Positions 15,838-24,717 of a stretch of 64,000 nt of DNA are shown in pieces; position 1 is the first letter of the stretch, and each line of letters begins with the position of its first letter. This stretch comes from Sandaracinaceae bacterium (lineage in GTDB: Bacteria > Myxococcota_A > Polyangia > Polyangiales > Houyiibacteriaceae). The position numbers and the translations under genes are program-made. Below the pieces are notes generated by a model. That model did not search any database. It saw nothing but the letters and a program-made list of their open reading frames with translations, and was not told the DNA's origin. Location of the stretch: contig JACKEJ010000008.1 of NCBI GenBank assembly GCA_020633055.1, positions 620,001 to 684,000 of the forward strand, given 5' to 3'.

Positions 15838-16347
15838 ATGACACCCGAGGCCCACACGACCGCCGAGGCGGCTGCCCCCGAGGCCGACTCCGTGCTCCGC
15901 GCGCTCGCCAAGATCCATCTTTTCGACGGCATCGCCGAGCGAGGGCTCGCGCGCATCGCGGCCATCGCCCAGGAGGAGTCGTACAAGATGGGACAGGTCA
16001 TCTTCAAGGAGGGTGAGACTGGCGGGTCGCTGTACCTGATCCTGGAGGGCAAGGTGCGCATCTCCCGCGAAGTCAGCGGCATGGGCGAAGAAGCGCTGGC
16101 CGTGCTCAAGGAAGGGGACGCGTTCGGCGAGATGGCGCTGATCGATGCGGTGCCGCGCAGCGCCGACGCGCGCGTCCACGAGAGCTGCCGCCTGCTGGTG
16201 ATCTCCAAGGACGCGCTCGAAGACCTCCTGTTTCTGCACAAGGAGCTCGCCTACGAGATCCTCTGGAACTTCGTGAAGACGCTCTCCGCGCGCTTGCGCG
16301 AGACGAACGACAAAATGACCTTCCTCTCGGTGACCGGAAAGTTCTGA
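15838..16347 (+). CDS. Stand-alone cyclic-nucleotide-binding domain protein
   Basis: Encodes 169 residues, essentially one cNMP-binding domain. It begins LAKIHLFDGIAERGLARIA, has the glycine turn GETGGSLYLILEGKVRIS, and the phosphate-binding cassette GDAFGEMALIDAVPRSADAR with the Glu and Arg that contact the ribose and phosphate of cAMP/cGMP. A C-terminal helix follows, but no helix-turn-helix, so it is not a direct DNA binder. It probably relays a nucleotide signal by protein contact. Three bases separate its stop from the B-box/YIP1 gene, so the two are very likely co-transcribed. Confidence 0.88.
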   Translation: MTPEAHTTAEAAAPEADSVLRALAKIHLFDGIAERGLARIAAIAQEESYKMGQVIFKEGETGGSLYLILEGKVRISREVSGMGEEALAVLKEGDAFGEMALIDAVPRSADARVHESCRLLVISKDALEDLLFLHKELAYEILWNFVKTLSARLRETNDKMTFLSVTGKF

Positions 16348-16350
16348 GCC

Positions 16351-17259
16351 ATGGAGCCGAGCGACACCGACGTGCGCGAGGGAGGCGCCACGCCGGCCCC
16401 GAGCGAGCCAGCGACCGAGTCAGCGACCGACGTGGGCGACGCCCACTGGAACGCATGTGGGGTGCACCGGGACCAACCGGCGACGTTCACCTGTAGCCGG
16501 TGTGGCACGTTCGGTTGTCCCCGCTGCCTCGACTCCATGCAGCCCATGCCGCTGTGCGTGGAGTGCGCCGCGCGCGGAGTCAACGCGGTGCCCTGGGAGC
16601 GGCGAGAGAGCCTCGGGCTCTGGACCAGCTTCTGGGAGACGACGCGGCTCGCGTGTCTCACGCCGAAGGACTTCTTCGCCCGGCCCGCCATCGACTCGCT
16701 GGGCGGCGGAGCGTTCTATGGTGTGGTCTCGTACACCGTTGGGAACGTCCTGTTCGCCGCACAAATCGCCGTGTTCTACGCCATCGTGGGACTGGTGGCA
16801 GGCGCCAGCGCGGGCGACGGCGCGGCCGGAGCCGCGATGGGCGTCGGCTTCGGAGCGATCGGCTGCGTGATGGTGCCGGCGATGGGCATCCAGGCGCCGG
16901 TGATGGCGGTGTTCGGGCTGGCGTTCGCCATGGCCGGGGCGCACCTGTCGCTGATGCTCATGCAACAGGCCCGCGGCAGCTGGGAGGCTTCGCTGCGGGG
17001 CGTGGGCTACGCCAACGCGGCCTACATGTGGTACGCGATCCCGTGCGTGGGGCCCTTCGTCACCCCGTTTGCCGTCGTGTGGCTCGAGACGCGCGCCATG
17101 GCCGCCGCCCACGGGACCACGACGTTCGCGGCGTTCGCGGCGACGACGCTGTGGCGACTGTTCCTCGTGGTGGGCTTCATCGCGCTGTATGCTGCGCTGA
17201 TCGCCATGCTCATGGGCTCCGCCACCGGGCTCGCCGATCCGACGTTCCAATCCCAGTGA
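16351..17259 (+). CDS. B-box-type zinc finger plus YIP1-like membrane protein
   Basis: Encodes 302 residues. An acidic/Ala-rich start is followed by a B-box-like zinc finger at about 35-75 (CGVHRDQPATFTCSRCGTFGCPRC, then PLCVECAA). From about 90, YIP1-family features appear: the entry segment WTSFWETTRLACLTPKDFF, then about five membrane helices (VVSYTVGNVLFAAQIAVFYAIVG, the Gly/Ala-rich VGFGAIGCVMVP, and others). The zinc finger should face the cytoplasm. Function unknown; coupling with the upstream cNMP-binding gene hints at nucleotide-linked membrane regulation. A paralogue lies at 25177-26388. Confidence 0.8.
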   Translation: MEPSDTDVREGGATPAPSEPATESATDVGDAHWNACGVHRDQPATFTCSRCGTFGCPRCLDSMQPMPLCVECAARGVNAVPWERRESLGLWTSFWETTRLACLTPKDFFARPAIDSLGGGAFYGVVSYTVGNVLFAAQIAVFYAIVGLVAGASAGDGAAGAAMGVGFGAIGCVMVPAMGIQAPVMAVFGLAFAMAGAHLSLMLMQQARGSWEASLRGVGYANAAYMWYAIPCVGPFVTPFAVVWLETRAMAAAHGTTTFAAFAATTLWRLFLVVGFIALYAALIAMLMGSATGLADPTFQSQ

Positions 17260-17310
17260 TCGCGCCCAAGGGGCAACGCCGTCGACGATCCCCAGCGGGA
17301 CGTCTGTGGC

Positions 17311-18789
17311 TCACTCCCGTGTGGCCGCGTCGACGTACTTCTTCACCGTCCGACGGTCGAGCCCCGTGACTCGCGCCACCTCCTCGAACGACCCCAGGCG
17401 GGCGCGGAGCATGCCGCAATAGGCCGCGAGCAACCCCCGCGCGTCGAGGCTCCCAGCAGCCGCCGCCGTGAGCCACTCGGGGACGTTCGGCACGTCGGCA
17501 CGCGTGGGCGACAGCGGGCCTGCGGCACCAGTCAGGAGGACGCGCCGGACGCACTGCTCGAGCTCGCGCACGTTCCCAGGCCACCGGTAGTCCGAGGGCA
17601 GGTCGCGCGCGATCGCAGTCGACACCTCGCTCGTCAGCGCGGGCGTCGCAGCGCCCACGATCTTGGTGATCACGGTGTCGACCAGCCGGCTGAGCTCGTC
17701 GGGGTCCTCCGCGAGACGCGCTCGGAGGCTCGGCACGCGCACGCGGTCGCTGCACAGACGGTAGAAGAGGTCGTCCCGGAAGCGTCCTTCCGCCCGGAGC
17801 GCGTCGATCTCGGCGTTGGTTGCAGCGACGACGCGCCCCACGAAGCGCTGGGGCGTGCGGTCGCCGACGGGCGTGAAGCTGCGCTCCTGCAGGACCCGCA
17901 GCAGCTTGACCTGCAGCGCAGGGCTGACCTCGGCCAGCTCGTCGAGGAAGACCACGCCATGTGGTGGGCAGCGCGCGAACAGCCCCTCGTGGCTGTCCAC
18001 GGCGCCCGTGAAGGCCCCCTTGCGGTGTCCGAAGAGCTCGGACTCGACCAACGCGGGGCTCAGCTCGCTCAAGTTGACGGCGATGAACAACGCTTCGTAC
18101 GAAGCCTCGAAGCGCCCTCGCGCGTCGTCCCATGCGATGAAGCCCGAGCGCCCGAGGGCCGCGGCGGCCGCCCCCTTTCCGCTCCCAGTCTCACCCTCGA
18201 GGAGCGTCGAGAAGTCCTCCATGCGGTTCCACAGGAAGCGCTCGTAGCGCCGGACGTCGTGCGTGAACACGTGCGCCCACAGGGATTCACGCAGCTGCCG
18301 CAAGGACGGCGCCGCGCCCACCAGCCCCGAGCTGATGAATACGAAGGCACGTCGCATCTGATAGAACAGGGCGAGGGCCCTGCGAGCGCGCTCGGGGCTG
18401 ACGCCCCGCGAGGTGAGCGCGCCCAGGATCTCGGCGCCCGCTGGGAAGCCAATGGGTTTCGGGTTCCCGGTCTGCCGGGTGATCAGGGCGTCCAGTTCGG
18501 GCACGGAGGCGTGGAACACGTGGAACAGCAGCGCATGCTCGAGGCGCTCCTGGTCCGCTTGCGCGAACTCGGAGAGCACGCGCCCAGCGGGCAGGACGCG
18601 CGCGAGGCACGCCGACACGCGCTCCTCCACGTCGCGGATCGGCGTCATCGCGGCCCCGTCCTGCTGGACCTCGTGACCCGCAGCGATGACGCGGTCGGCC
18701 CGCTCACGCTCCTCGGAGAACGGGTTGCTGAACGTTGCGCGGTTGACCCAGTCGAGCAGGGAGCGGTCGTCCACGCGGAGGGTGGCCAT
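17311..18789 (-). CDS. Sigma-54-dependent transcriptional activator (AAA+)
   Basis: Encodes 492 residues. The N-terminal 180 residues are helical, unlike response-regulator, GAF or PAS domains, so the signal is unknown. The AAA+ domain has a Walker A-like GETGSGKG (about 201), the sigma-54 contact loop GAFTGA (about 256), Walker B GVVFLDELAE (about 275), sensor I VVAATNAEID and the arginine-finger region FRDDLFYRL, then DYRWPGNVRELEQC. A C-terminal helix-turn-helix (about 465-488, SFEEVARVTGLDRRTVKKYVDAA) should bind enhancers. It can activate sigma-54 promoters such as the one at 5451, though the target is unproven. A 10-bp hairpin lies 46 bases upstream of the start. Confidence 0.93.
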   Translation of the reverse strand: MATLRVDDRSLLDWVNRATFSNPFSEERERADRVIAAGHEVQQDGAAMTPIRDVEERVSACLARVLPAGRVLSEFAQADQERLEHALLFHVFHASVPELDALITRQTGNPKPIGFPAGAEILGALTSRGVSPERARRALALFYQMRRAFVFISSGLVGAAPSLRQLRESLWAHVFTHDVRRYERFLWNRMEDFSTLLEGETGSGKGAAAAALGRSGFIAWDDARGRFEASYEALFIAVNLSELSPALVESELFGHRKGAFTGAVDSHEGLFARCPPHGVVFLDELAEVSPALQVKLLRVLQERSFTPVGDRTPQRFVGRVVAATNAEIDALRAEGRFRDDLFYRLCSDRVRVPSLRARLAEDPDELSRLVDTVITKIVGAATPALTSEVSTAIARDLPSDYRWPGNVRELEQCVRRVLLTGAAGPLSPTRADVPNVPEWLTAAAAGSLDARGLLAAYCGMLRARLGSFEEVARVTGLDRRTVKKYVDAATRE

Positions 18790-18835
18790 GAAGCGAGGGT
18801 CGCGCGCCGAAGGGCTGCTGACAACGTCCAAAAGG

Positions 18836-18861
18836 CAACGGCCGCTCAGCGGCGGCCGTTG
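18836..18861 (-). promoter_or_regulatory. Perfect 10-bp inverted repeat in the activator leader
   Basis: CAACGGCCGC (18836-18845) and its complement (18852-18861) enclose six bases. Read on the minus strand the hairpin is followed by CCTTTT, a weak T-tract, 46 bases before the activator ATG. It could be an attenuator, the end of an upstream transcript, or a symmetric operator. The remaining 18862-19089 stretch shows no gene. Confidence 0.5.
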
Positions 18862-19089
18862 GGGAATTATGGAAGTGGCGAGGCGTCGCGTGGTCCGGGG
18901 GGGAGAACGACACTCACCGTTCCGCCACTTCGGGCACCCGCGTCTGCGAAGTCTGTGCCAACCCGTCGGTGTGCCGGTTCTTCGACATTTTCGTAACGGG
19001 TCCCCACGTCGGACGACGAAGCGGCCTCGCAATTCTGCACGCCTGCATTTCACTTTCGCAGCATTGTGCAAGAAGGCCGCACTCGCCCA

Positions 19090-19118
19090 TTGACATGCCG
19101 GGTCGCGTTCGCATCATG
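19090..19118 (+). promoter_or_regulatory. Possible sigma-70 promoter for the small gene at 19127
   Basis: TTGACA (19090-19095), a perfect -35 box, is followed after 17 bases by ATCATG (or CATCAT after 16), a poor to fair -10. The start of transcription would fall next to the TTG at 19127. Confidence 0.35.
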
Positions 19119-19126
19119 AGGAGGCT

Positions 19127-19339
19127 TTGCCTGAACGAACGAAGCCCGACTCCTCCGCCCCTCCCCCGCGTGCCAAGCCCAGCTTGGGGTCCCGCATCAA
19201 GGAGGGCGTCGAACAGGGAGTCGAAGCCATCGTCGAGGCGCTGGGTAGCCTCTTCCCACCCGAACCAGCGCCCATCCCGGTCGCTAGCGGTTCGCGCGGC
19301 CTGCGTCGGCCCCCTCGCACCGACCACCGCTTCCGCTGA
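19127..19339 (+). CDS. Small hypothetical protein, possible TTG start
   Basis: Encodes 70 residues. The frame has high third-position GC, as real genes here do, and predicts a Pro/Lys-rich start, one amphipathic helix (LGSRIKEGVEQGVEAIVEAL, residues about 20-39) and a basic Pro/Arg-rich tail. The start is TTG with AGGAGG only two bases upstream, which is too close for efficient initiation, so the start is doubtful; the TTGACA box at 19090 supports transcription here. It converges on the gamma-glutamyltranspeptidase gene. Function unknown. Confidence 0.4.
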   Translation: MPERTKPDSSAPPPRAKPSLGSRIKEGVEQGVEAIVEALGSLFPPEPAPIPVASGSRGLRRPPRTDHRFR

Positions 19340-19353
19340 GCCATACCGGCCGC

Positions 19354-21291
19354 TCAATAGCCAGCGGGTCGTCCTCCCTTGCGCCCGTCGGAAGCTGCGT
19401 GCAAGGCCGGGGGCCCGCCGTCGGCGCCATGGACCAGCTGGATGGCTTGCACGATGGCGATGTTGCGGATGGGTTGATGGGCATGCCCCCGCGCCAGCAA
19501 GGCGGCGAGCTCGGCCTCGGTCAGAGGGGCCACCATCTCGGTGTTGAACACGTTCGGATCGGCCTGATGATGCACGCGCGGAGCGGCGACCGCGTCCTCC
19601 ACGCTCATGCCGAGGAGCACCACGTCCAGCGCGACCTGCTCCGTCGCCGTGACGATGCGACTACCGCCCGAGGCGCCGACGCACAGCACAGGCCGGCTGG
19701 CCGAGTCGAACAAGATGGTGGGCGACATCGAGGAGACCGGGCGCCGCCCGGGCCCAGGGAGGTTGTTGACCCCCCCCACCAAGCCATACGCATTGCGCTC
19801 CCCGACCTCCCGCGCGAAGTCGTCCATCTGGTCGTTGAGCACGAAGCCACCAGCGCTGTAGCGTGCGCCGAACGGCAGATTGACCGTGCTCGTGACGGCC
19901 GCGACGCTGCCCTCTTCGTCCACCACGCAGAAGTGGCTGGTGCCGGCGTTGTCGGGCTGCTGCGTGTCTCCGGTCGGTTGCGCGAGGGGCAGGTCGTAGA
20001 CACGTGGGTCGAGCGCCAAGAATGGGTGGAAGCGCAGCGCGCGCTGCGCATCGCGGGTGGGGTCGAGCAGCTGCGCGAGCGGGACGGGCACGTGATCCGG
20101 GTCGCCGAAGTAGCGCTCGCGGTCCAGGAAGGGGCCCTTCCAGCTCTCGAGCAACGCGTGCCGCAGCGCGCTCTGGCTCGTGCGGAACACGGGTCGGAGC
20201 GCCGCCAGCTGCCGGACACTGCCCAGCATGGTCGTGCCTCCCGCGCTGGGAGGAGGTGCGCTGACCCACAGGTGACCGAACGCGACGGCGCTCACCGGGA
20301 CACGGCGCACCACCTGGTAGTCTTGGAGGTCGGCGAGGGTCATGCGTCCACCCCGCGCGTTGTTGGCGCGCACGATCGCCCGCCCGATGGGACCCCCATA
20401 GACACTGCCACGTCCACCGCGCGCAAAGGCACGCAGGGTGCGCGCGAGCTCGGGCTGGACGAGACGGTCGCCAGCATGCAGCTCCCCGCTCGGTCCGAAC
20501 CACCGCCGGAGCGTCGCATCGACCCACAGCTGGTCACGGAAGCGCATGGCGGTGTCCGCGAACGCCGCGTCCACCTCGAAGCCACTCTCGGCCAACGCGA
20601 TGGCTGGCGCGGCCACCGAAGCCAGGCTGGTGCGACCGAACCGCTCCACGAGCTCCACGACCCCTGCGGGCTCACCGGGCACGCCGCTGGCGAGGCCACC
20701 GAGCTGCGACGCGGCCGAGATCGGCCCCGTGCCGCCCGGTGGCGCGTCGACGAACATGTCCGGCGTCGCGGCGCGGGGGGCCCGTTCCCGAAAATCGATG
20801 AACGTCAGACGGGACGAGACGTCGGCAGCATCGGGGGACGCAGCGCGAGCGCGCGGTGAGTTGTCGTAGTAGAGCGCGAAGCCACCACCGCCGAACCCGG
20901 AGCTGGACGGGTTCACCACCCCCAGCGCGAGCAGGGCGGCGGCCGCGGCGTCGGCGGCGTTTCCACCCTCCCGCAGCACCTGCACGGCCGCCTCGGAGGC
21001 CAGCGCACGATCACTCGCGACGGCGGCGTGAGCGTAGTGACCTGCGGCCGCTGGGACGCCCACGGGCGGCGTGCCTGCGGCGCGGCGAGCCGGCGCACCA
21101 GTGGCTCGAGGGCTGGCGCTCGATGGGTGAGGCGCGGCAGTGCCTCGAGCGGAGGCGCCGCCCGCCTGGGGGACACCAGCATCGGACGATCCGCCTTGCC
21201 CGAGCGCCTGCGGCCCCCCCACCAGCCAGAAGCCGAACAGGAGGCCGAGGCCACCCAGCAACCATCTATGGAGCATTGGTCGGGCGAGCAT
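19354..21291 (-). CDS. ggt: Gamma-glutamyltranspeptidase family protein
   Basis: Encodes 645 residues. A signal sequence (MLHRWLLGGLGLLFGFWLVGGPQALG) and an Ala/Pro/Ser-rich spacer precede the large subunit, which opens HYAHAAVASDRALASEAAVQVLREGGNAADAA as in GGTs. The autoprocessing/nucleophile threonine is in DNAGTSHFCVVDEEG (about residue 449), starting the small subunit; the SSMSPTILFD and glycine-rich GASGGSRI segments follow. The enzyme cleaves or transfers the gamma-glutamyl group of glutathione-type compounds in the periplasm after self-cleavage. The ATG at 21291 is chosen because TAGGGT is five bases upstream; 21276 also gives a signal peptide. Confidence 0.92.
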   Translation of the reverse strand: MLARPMLHRWLLGGLGLLFGFWLVGGPQALGQGGSSDAGVPQAGGASARGTAAPHPSSASPRATGAPARRAAGTPPVGVPAAAGHYAHAAVASDRALASEAAVQVLREGGNAADAAAAALLALGVVNPSSSGFGGGGFALYYDNSPRARAASPDAADVSSRLTFIDFRERAPRAATPDMFVDAPPGGTGPISAASQLGGLASGVPGEPAGVVELVERFGRTSLASVAAPAIALAESGFEVDAAFADTAMRFRDQLWVDATLRRWFGPSGELHAGDRLVQPELARTLRAFARGGRGSVYGGPIGRAIVRANNARGGRMTLADLQDYQVVRRVPVSAVAFGHLWVSAPPPSAGGTTMLGSVRQLAALRPVFRTSQSALRHALLESWKGPFLDRERYFGDPDHVPVPLAQLLDPTRDAQRALRFHPFLALDPRVYDLPLAQPTGDTQQPDNAGTSHFCVVDEEGSVAAVTSTVNLPFGARYSAGGFVLNDQMDDFAREVGERNAYGLVGGVNNLPGPGRRPVSSMSPTILFDSASRPVLCVGASGGSRIVTATEQVALDVVLLGMSVEDAVAAPRVHHQADPNVFNTEMVAPLTEAELAALLARGHAHQPIRNIAIVQAIQLVHGADGGPPALHAASDGRKGGRPAGY

Positions 21292-21296
21292 GCCCG

Positions 21297-21302
21297 ACCC
21301 TA
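21297..21302 (-). promoter_or_regulatory. Candidate -10 box, leaderless start of ggt
   Basis: TAGGGT on the minus strand is five bases before the ATG at 21291. Confidence 0.45.
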
Positions 21303-21354
21303 GCAGTGTCTGAGACGACCCGTCAGCCCGCACGCAGGCCGAGGAGCCTGTCAC

Positions 21355-22011
21355 TCAGCTCAGGCGGGCTTCGGCGGCGCGGACGACGGTGGCGCGACCC
21401 TTGTTGGCCCGCTCGTACTCGAGGATGCTCTCGACCTTGGCCAGCGTGGCGGACTGGATGACGCCCGTCGCTTCACGAGCAGTCAGCGCATCGTAGCCAC
21501 GCACGGGCACGCTCAGCGCCTTGGCGGCCTTGGCAGCCTTCTTGACCTTGGCCGTCTTCGCCGCGGGTAGGGCCACCACGTTGCTCTGCTCGAGGAACTC
21601 GATGCGTGCCTCGACCTTCTCATCCAGGTCGCCGAGCGCCTTGTGGACGACACGCAGCACCTGGCCCTCCACCTGACGCGGTGCGGCGCGCAGCTGCGTC
21701 ACCAGCTCCGCCGCGTCGGGCAGCTGGAGCTCGGGAGCGCTCAGGCTGAGCGTCGGCGCGGGGAGCTCGAGGGCGTCCCGCAGCGCGGCGGCTTCGGACT
21801 TCAGCACGCTGGTAGCCTCGAGTCCGGCGGCTTTGGCCTCGCTCCCCGCCTCACCGAGGGCGGCACGGATCTGCTCGAACGCCGTGACGGTGGCGTCGAC
21901 GGTGGCGTCCACGAAGGCGTTGGTCGCCTGGTAGGTCGTGGTGGCGAAGGCGGCGCCGCTGTCGCGCAGCCGCGTGCCGCTGGTCTTGATCTGGGTCGTG
22001 ATGTTCTGCAC
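21355..22011 (-). CDS. Helical phasin/HBHA-like protein
   Basis: Encodes 218 residues, almost wholly helical and rich in Ala, Glu and Lys. Residues 1-80 resemble phasin-like helices (SGAAFATTTYQATNAFVDATVDATVTAFEQI). A Lys/Ala patch (KTAKVKKAAKAAKA) follows, and the C-terminal 45 residues fit a pattern seen in several surface and granule-associated proteins: YxxLTxxE, then LxxVxxxxxYExxNxxRxTVxxxxxxxL. The start is GTG at 22011, supported by AAAGGAG eight bases upstream. It could coat storage granules or bind a polymer; no enzyme motif is seen. It lies upstream of ggt on the same strand but ggt has its own promoter. Confidence 0.65.
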   Translation of the reverse strand: MQNITTQIKTSGTRLRDSGAAFATTTYQATNAFVDATVDATVTAFEQIRAALGEAGSEAKAAGLEATSVLKSEAAALRDALELPAPTLSLSAPELQLPDAAELVTQLRAAPRQVEGQVLRVVHKALGDLDEKVEARIEFLEQSNVVALPAAKTAKVKKAAKAAKALSVPVRGYDALTAREATGVIQSATLAKVESILEYERANKGRATVVRAAEARLS

Positions 22012-22209
22012 GGGATGCTCCTTTGGTGCGTCGCGGATATGACGCAGTGCGTTAGATTCGAGGTAGACCCTCCTAGCAAGCGCGTCAAGTGGTTCCCGTG
22101 CGAAAATGCAAGCATGTTTCGATTGTGCAGGGTTCGTCGCGAGCTGTCACGAGCACCTCTCTTGACGCATCGCGTTACAAGGACTAGCCATCAAGGACGA
22201 GGTCCCCCC

Positions 22210-22464
22210 ATGAACCTGATACATTCTGATTCGCTCTTGCAGCTGGTGGCCGGGCTGGCCGTGCTCACCGCGTGGGTCGGTCTGGCAGGCGTCGCCCTCC
22301 ACGCGTTCCTCCGCCTCGCGCGGCGCGGTCGCATCGGGGCGCGCCCAGGTCGGCGCCGGGTCCAGTCCGGCGTCGGTCGTGAGCCCGCTGGCGAGAACGC
22401 ACGCTGCCCCGCGCGGAGACGCGAAGGACAGCACACGCTGCCAGGGCCACACACGCTGCCCTGA
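22210..22464 (+). CDS. Possible small single-pass membrane protein
   Basis: Encodes 84 residues. One hydrophobic helix (LLQLVAGLAVLTAWVGLAGVALHAFL, about 9-36) is followed by an Arg-rich tail. GAGG lies seven bases before the ATG and the first 40 codons have the GC3-rich pattern of local genes; the tail ends in a short repeat (CACACGCTGCC twice) and looks less gene-like. No family recognised. It may be a spurious frame. Confidence 0.35.
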   Translation: MNLIHSDSLLQLVAGLAVLTAWVGLAGVALHAFLRLARRGRIGARPGRRRVQSGVGREPAGENARCPARRREGQHTLPGPHTLP

Positions 22465-22497
22465 TCCCCCCGACGTTCTCACGCCGCACCCGTCCCG

Positions 22498-22983
22498 TCA
22501 GCGCGACGACATGGGCAGCGCCAGCGGCTGCGACGGCTCACACCCCTGGAGCACCAAGCTGGCGGAGAGGGCAGCGTCTGGACCCGGAGCGGGCAAGGTC
22601 AAACAGGGCGCGCAGGCGCACCGCCCCAGCGCATCGGGCCAGCGACCGAGGATCACCGCGGCGCCCGGCACCAGCGTCAGGCAAGGGCTGTCGGCGGGAG
22701 GCGTGCAGCCAACGCCCAGCGCCAGCTCGGTGTCCTCCGTCAGGCCCCGCACTTCGACTTGCCGACGGATGGACACCGGGGAAGCGCTCAGGTTGGCGAC
22801 CGAGGGTACGCCACCAGGCTGAAGGACGAGCTGCACCTCGGGCGGCGGTCCCAGGGGCGCGGGCACGTCCTCCGCGACCTGGGCGGTCGTGGGTTCGATG
22901 TGTTCGTGCGCAGGCTCGGAGCCGCCGCACGCCCAGAGCAGCCCGGCGCAGATCCCGATCGTCCATTGCGGCCCCGAAAACAT
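22498..22983 (-). CDS. Small lipoprotein of unknown function
   Basis: Encodes 161 residues. A short signal with lipobox (GICAGLLWAC, Cys 19) is followed by a Glu/Pro/Ala-rich linker and a beta-rich domain with six further cysteines (GVGCTPPADSPC, GRCACAPC, QGCEPS). The start codon ATG at 22983 lies 45 bases from the mutY GTG, so the two genes share a short divergent promoter region. No family recognised. The disulfide-rich, secreted character resembles the lipoprotein at 9244 but the sequences do not look related. Confidence 0.6.
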   Translation of the reverse strand: MFSGPQWTIGICAGLLWACGGSEPAHEHIEPTTAQVAEDVPAPLGPPPEVQLVLQPGGVPSVANLSASPVSIRRQVEVRGLTEDTELALGVGCTPPADSPCLTLVPGAAVILGRWPDALGRCACAPCLTLPAPGPDAALSASLVLQGCEPSQPLALPMSSR

Positions 22984-23027
22984 GGTCGGAGCTTGACCCA
23001 CCGCGGCCCAACCTGCACGTTCGGCCG

Positions 23028-24170
23028 GTGAGCGCGCACGACATCGCCGCCCTGCGCAGCGCCCTGCTGAGCTGGTACGACTCCGCCAAGCGCGACCTGC
23101 CATGGCGACATCGCGCCCACGATCCGTACGCCGTATGGGTATCGGAAGTGATGCTTCAGCAGACGCGCGTGGATACGGTGCTGCCCTACTACGAGCGGTT
23201 CATGGCGCGCTTCCCGACGACCCACGATCTGGCGGCCGCCACCGAGGACGAGGTGCTCGCTGCGTTCAGCGGGCTAGGCTACTACCGCCGCGCCAGGCTA
23301 CTGCACCGAGGGGTGCAGGAGGTCGTGAGCCGCTATGGTGGTGCGGTGCCGGCCGACCCCCGAGCGCGCCTGGATCTACCAGGGGTCGGACGGTACACCG
23401 CAGGGGCGCTGGGAAGCGTCTGTTTCGGGCTCGAGGAGCCCATCGTGGACGGCAACGTCACGCGCATCCTGACGCGCATCTTTGGTATCACCTCCGACAC
23501 AACGGAACCCGCGACGCAGCGCAGCCTCTGGGAGCGGGCGCAGGCCCTCGTGGTGGGCGAGCGCCCTGGCGACTTCAACCAAGCGATGATGGAGCTGGGT
23601 GCCCTCGTCTGCAGCGTGAAGCAGCCGCAGTGTGAGGTCTGTCCCGCCAGGACGATGTGTGTGGCACGCGAGCAAGGCATGACCCAGCAGCTGCCTTGCA
23701 TCCCTCGCAAAGCGCCGCCTCGCCGCGTGTCCCTCGTGGCCGTCGTGGCGCGGCGGGGAGAGCGCGTGGCGATGCTGCGCAGCGACGAAGAGCTCTTCGG
23801 GGGCCTCTACGGGCTACCGACGGCGGAGCGTGACGACGACGCGGCTGCGGCTGCGGCCGGGGCGCTCCAGCGGGCGGGGGTCCAGGCGCGACTGAACCCG
23901 GCCCCCATCGGCGAGGTGCAACACGTGCTCAGCCACCGCCGGCTGCACGTGCAGGTCTTCGTGGCGACGCACGCGCACGTGGCAGAAGGCAGCCGCGCCC
24001 GCCTCATGGGAGTCGACGGCAACGGCGTGGTGAACGAAGCCGACATCGGGGTCGCCAGGCTGACGCACAAGCTGCTTGCGCTCAGCGCTGCAGACCACGC
24101 CACAAGCGCCGCCCCCACGCCAGGTAGGCGCTCACCACGACCACGTGGCCGAACACGCGCAGCGCAGTGA
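23028..24170 (+). CDS. mutY: A/G-specific adenine DNA glycosylase MutY
   Basis: Encodes 380 residues. MutY removes adenine mispaired with 8-oxoguanine. Seen in order: the catalytic Glu in WVSEVMLQQTRVDTV, the helix-hairpin-helix LPGVGRYTAGAL, the catalytic Asp in IVDGNVTRIL, the four-cysteine iron-sulfur loop CSVKQPQCEVCPARTMC, and a C-terminal NUDIX-like 8-oxoG recognition domain (from about 235). The start is GTG. The last 30 residues (TSAAPTPGRRSPRPRGRTR) are basic and Pro-rich and overlap the end of the opposite gene by 89 bases, an unusual convergent overlap. Confidence 0.96.
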   Translation: MSAHDIAALRSALLSWYDSAKRDLPWRHRAHDPYAVWVSEVMLQQTRVDTVLPYYERFMARFPTTHDLAAATEDEVLAAFSGLGYYRRARLLHRGVQEVVSRYGGAVPADPRARLDLPGVGRYTAGALGSVCFGLEEPIVDGNVTRILTRIFGITSDTTEPATQRSLWERAQALVVGERPGDFNQAMMELGALVCSVKQPQCEVCPARTMCVAREQGMTQQLPCIPRKAPPRRVSLVAVVARRGERVAMLRSDEELFGGLYGLPTAERDDDAAAAAAGALQRAGVQARLNPAPIGEVQHVLSHRRLHVQVFVATHAHVAEGSRARLMGVDGNGVVNEADIGVARLTHKLLALSAADHATSAAPTPGRRSPRPRGRTRAAQ

Positions 24171-24525
24171 GAACGATCGCGATGGGTCGCGGGTCCCAGA
24201 TCTGCACCGCCATGCGGCCTGTGATCGCGGCATAGACCAGCACGGTGAACAACAAGGCGTGACCCGCACACAAGGCGGGGACGAACCAGCGCGGCGCCTG
24301 GTCGGACCAAGCCTGAGGCAGCCAGACGGGCACGACCAGCGCGATCAGGCCATGGAGCAGCGCCGCCTCGCGGAGCTGTTGCACGGGACCTGGCAACATG
24401 GCGAGTGCGAGCGGCGTGTAGGGCGCCTGGCGGGCGAACAGCTCACACGCGGCGGCCAAGGCTCCCAACGCGAGCAATGCGAGGGCCAGGCGGAGGACGG
24501 AGTGCTGGTCGCGACGAAGAGGCAT
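24082..24525 (-). CDS. Four-helix integral membrane protein
   Basis: Encodes 147 residues with about four membrane helices (SVLRLALALLALGALAAACELF; LREAALLHGLIALVVPVWL; FVPALCAGHALLFTVLVYAAI; IVLTALRVFGHVVVVSAYLAW) and short loops. No family recognised. ATG 24525 gives a positively charged start (MPLRRDQHS) directly before the first helix; ATG 24552 is an alternative. The 3' end overlaps mutY's 3' end on the other strand. Confidence 0.6.
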   Translation of the reverse strand: MPLRRDQHSVLRLALALLALGALAAACELFARQAPYTPLALAMLPGPVQQLREAALLHGLIALVVPVWLPQAWSDQAPRWFVPALCAGHALLFTVLVYAAITGRMAVQIWDPRPIAIVLTALRVFGHVVVVSAYLAWGRRLWRGLQR

Positions 24526-24717
24526 GGACGAGGCGGGCCATGCTAGCAGCATGTGGGCGACCTGGCCTGCAGTCGACGGAGGCCCGGGCGCCGTCCGGCC
24601 GAGGCCGCCGTGGCGCGCCCCCTTCGACGAGGGGTCGAGGCCCACATGGACCCTGGGTACGGCGGCGCGGCTTGCGACGCTGAGGTGATGAACGAGGCGC
24701 ATGGTTGGTCTGTGCGC

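Noticed and set aside
16500..16520. A second sigma-54-like sequence (TGGCACGTTCGG)
   Set aside because: The -12 GC is missing at the required spacing and it lies inside a coding region.
22431..22460. Short direct repeat (CACACGCTGCC twice) as an attachment site
   Set aside because: Only 11 bases, six bases apart, and no integrase nearby.
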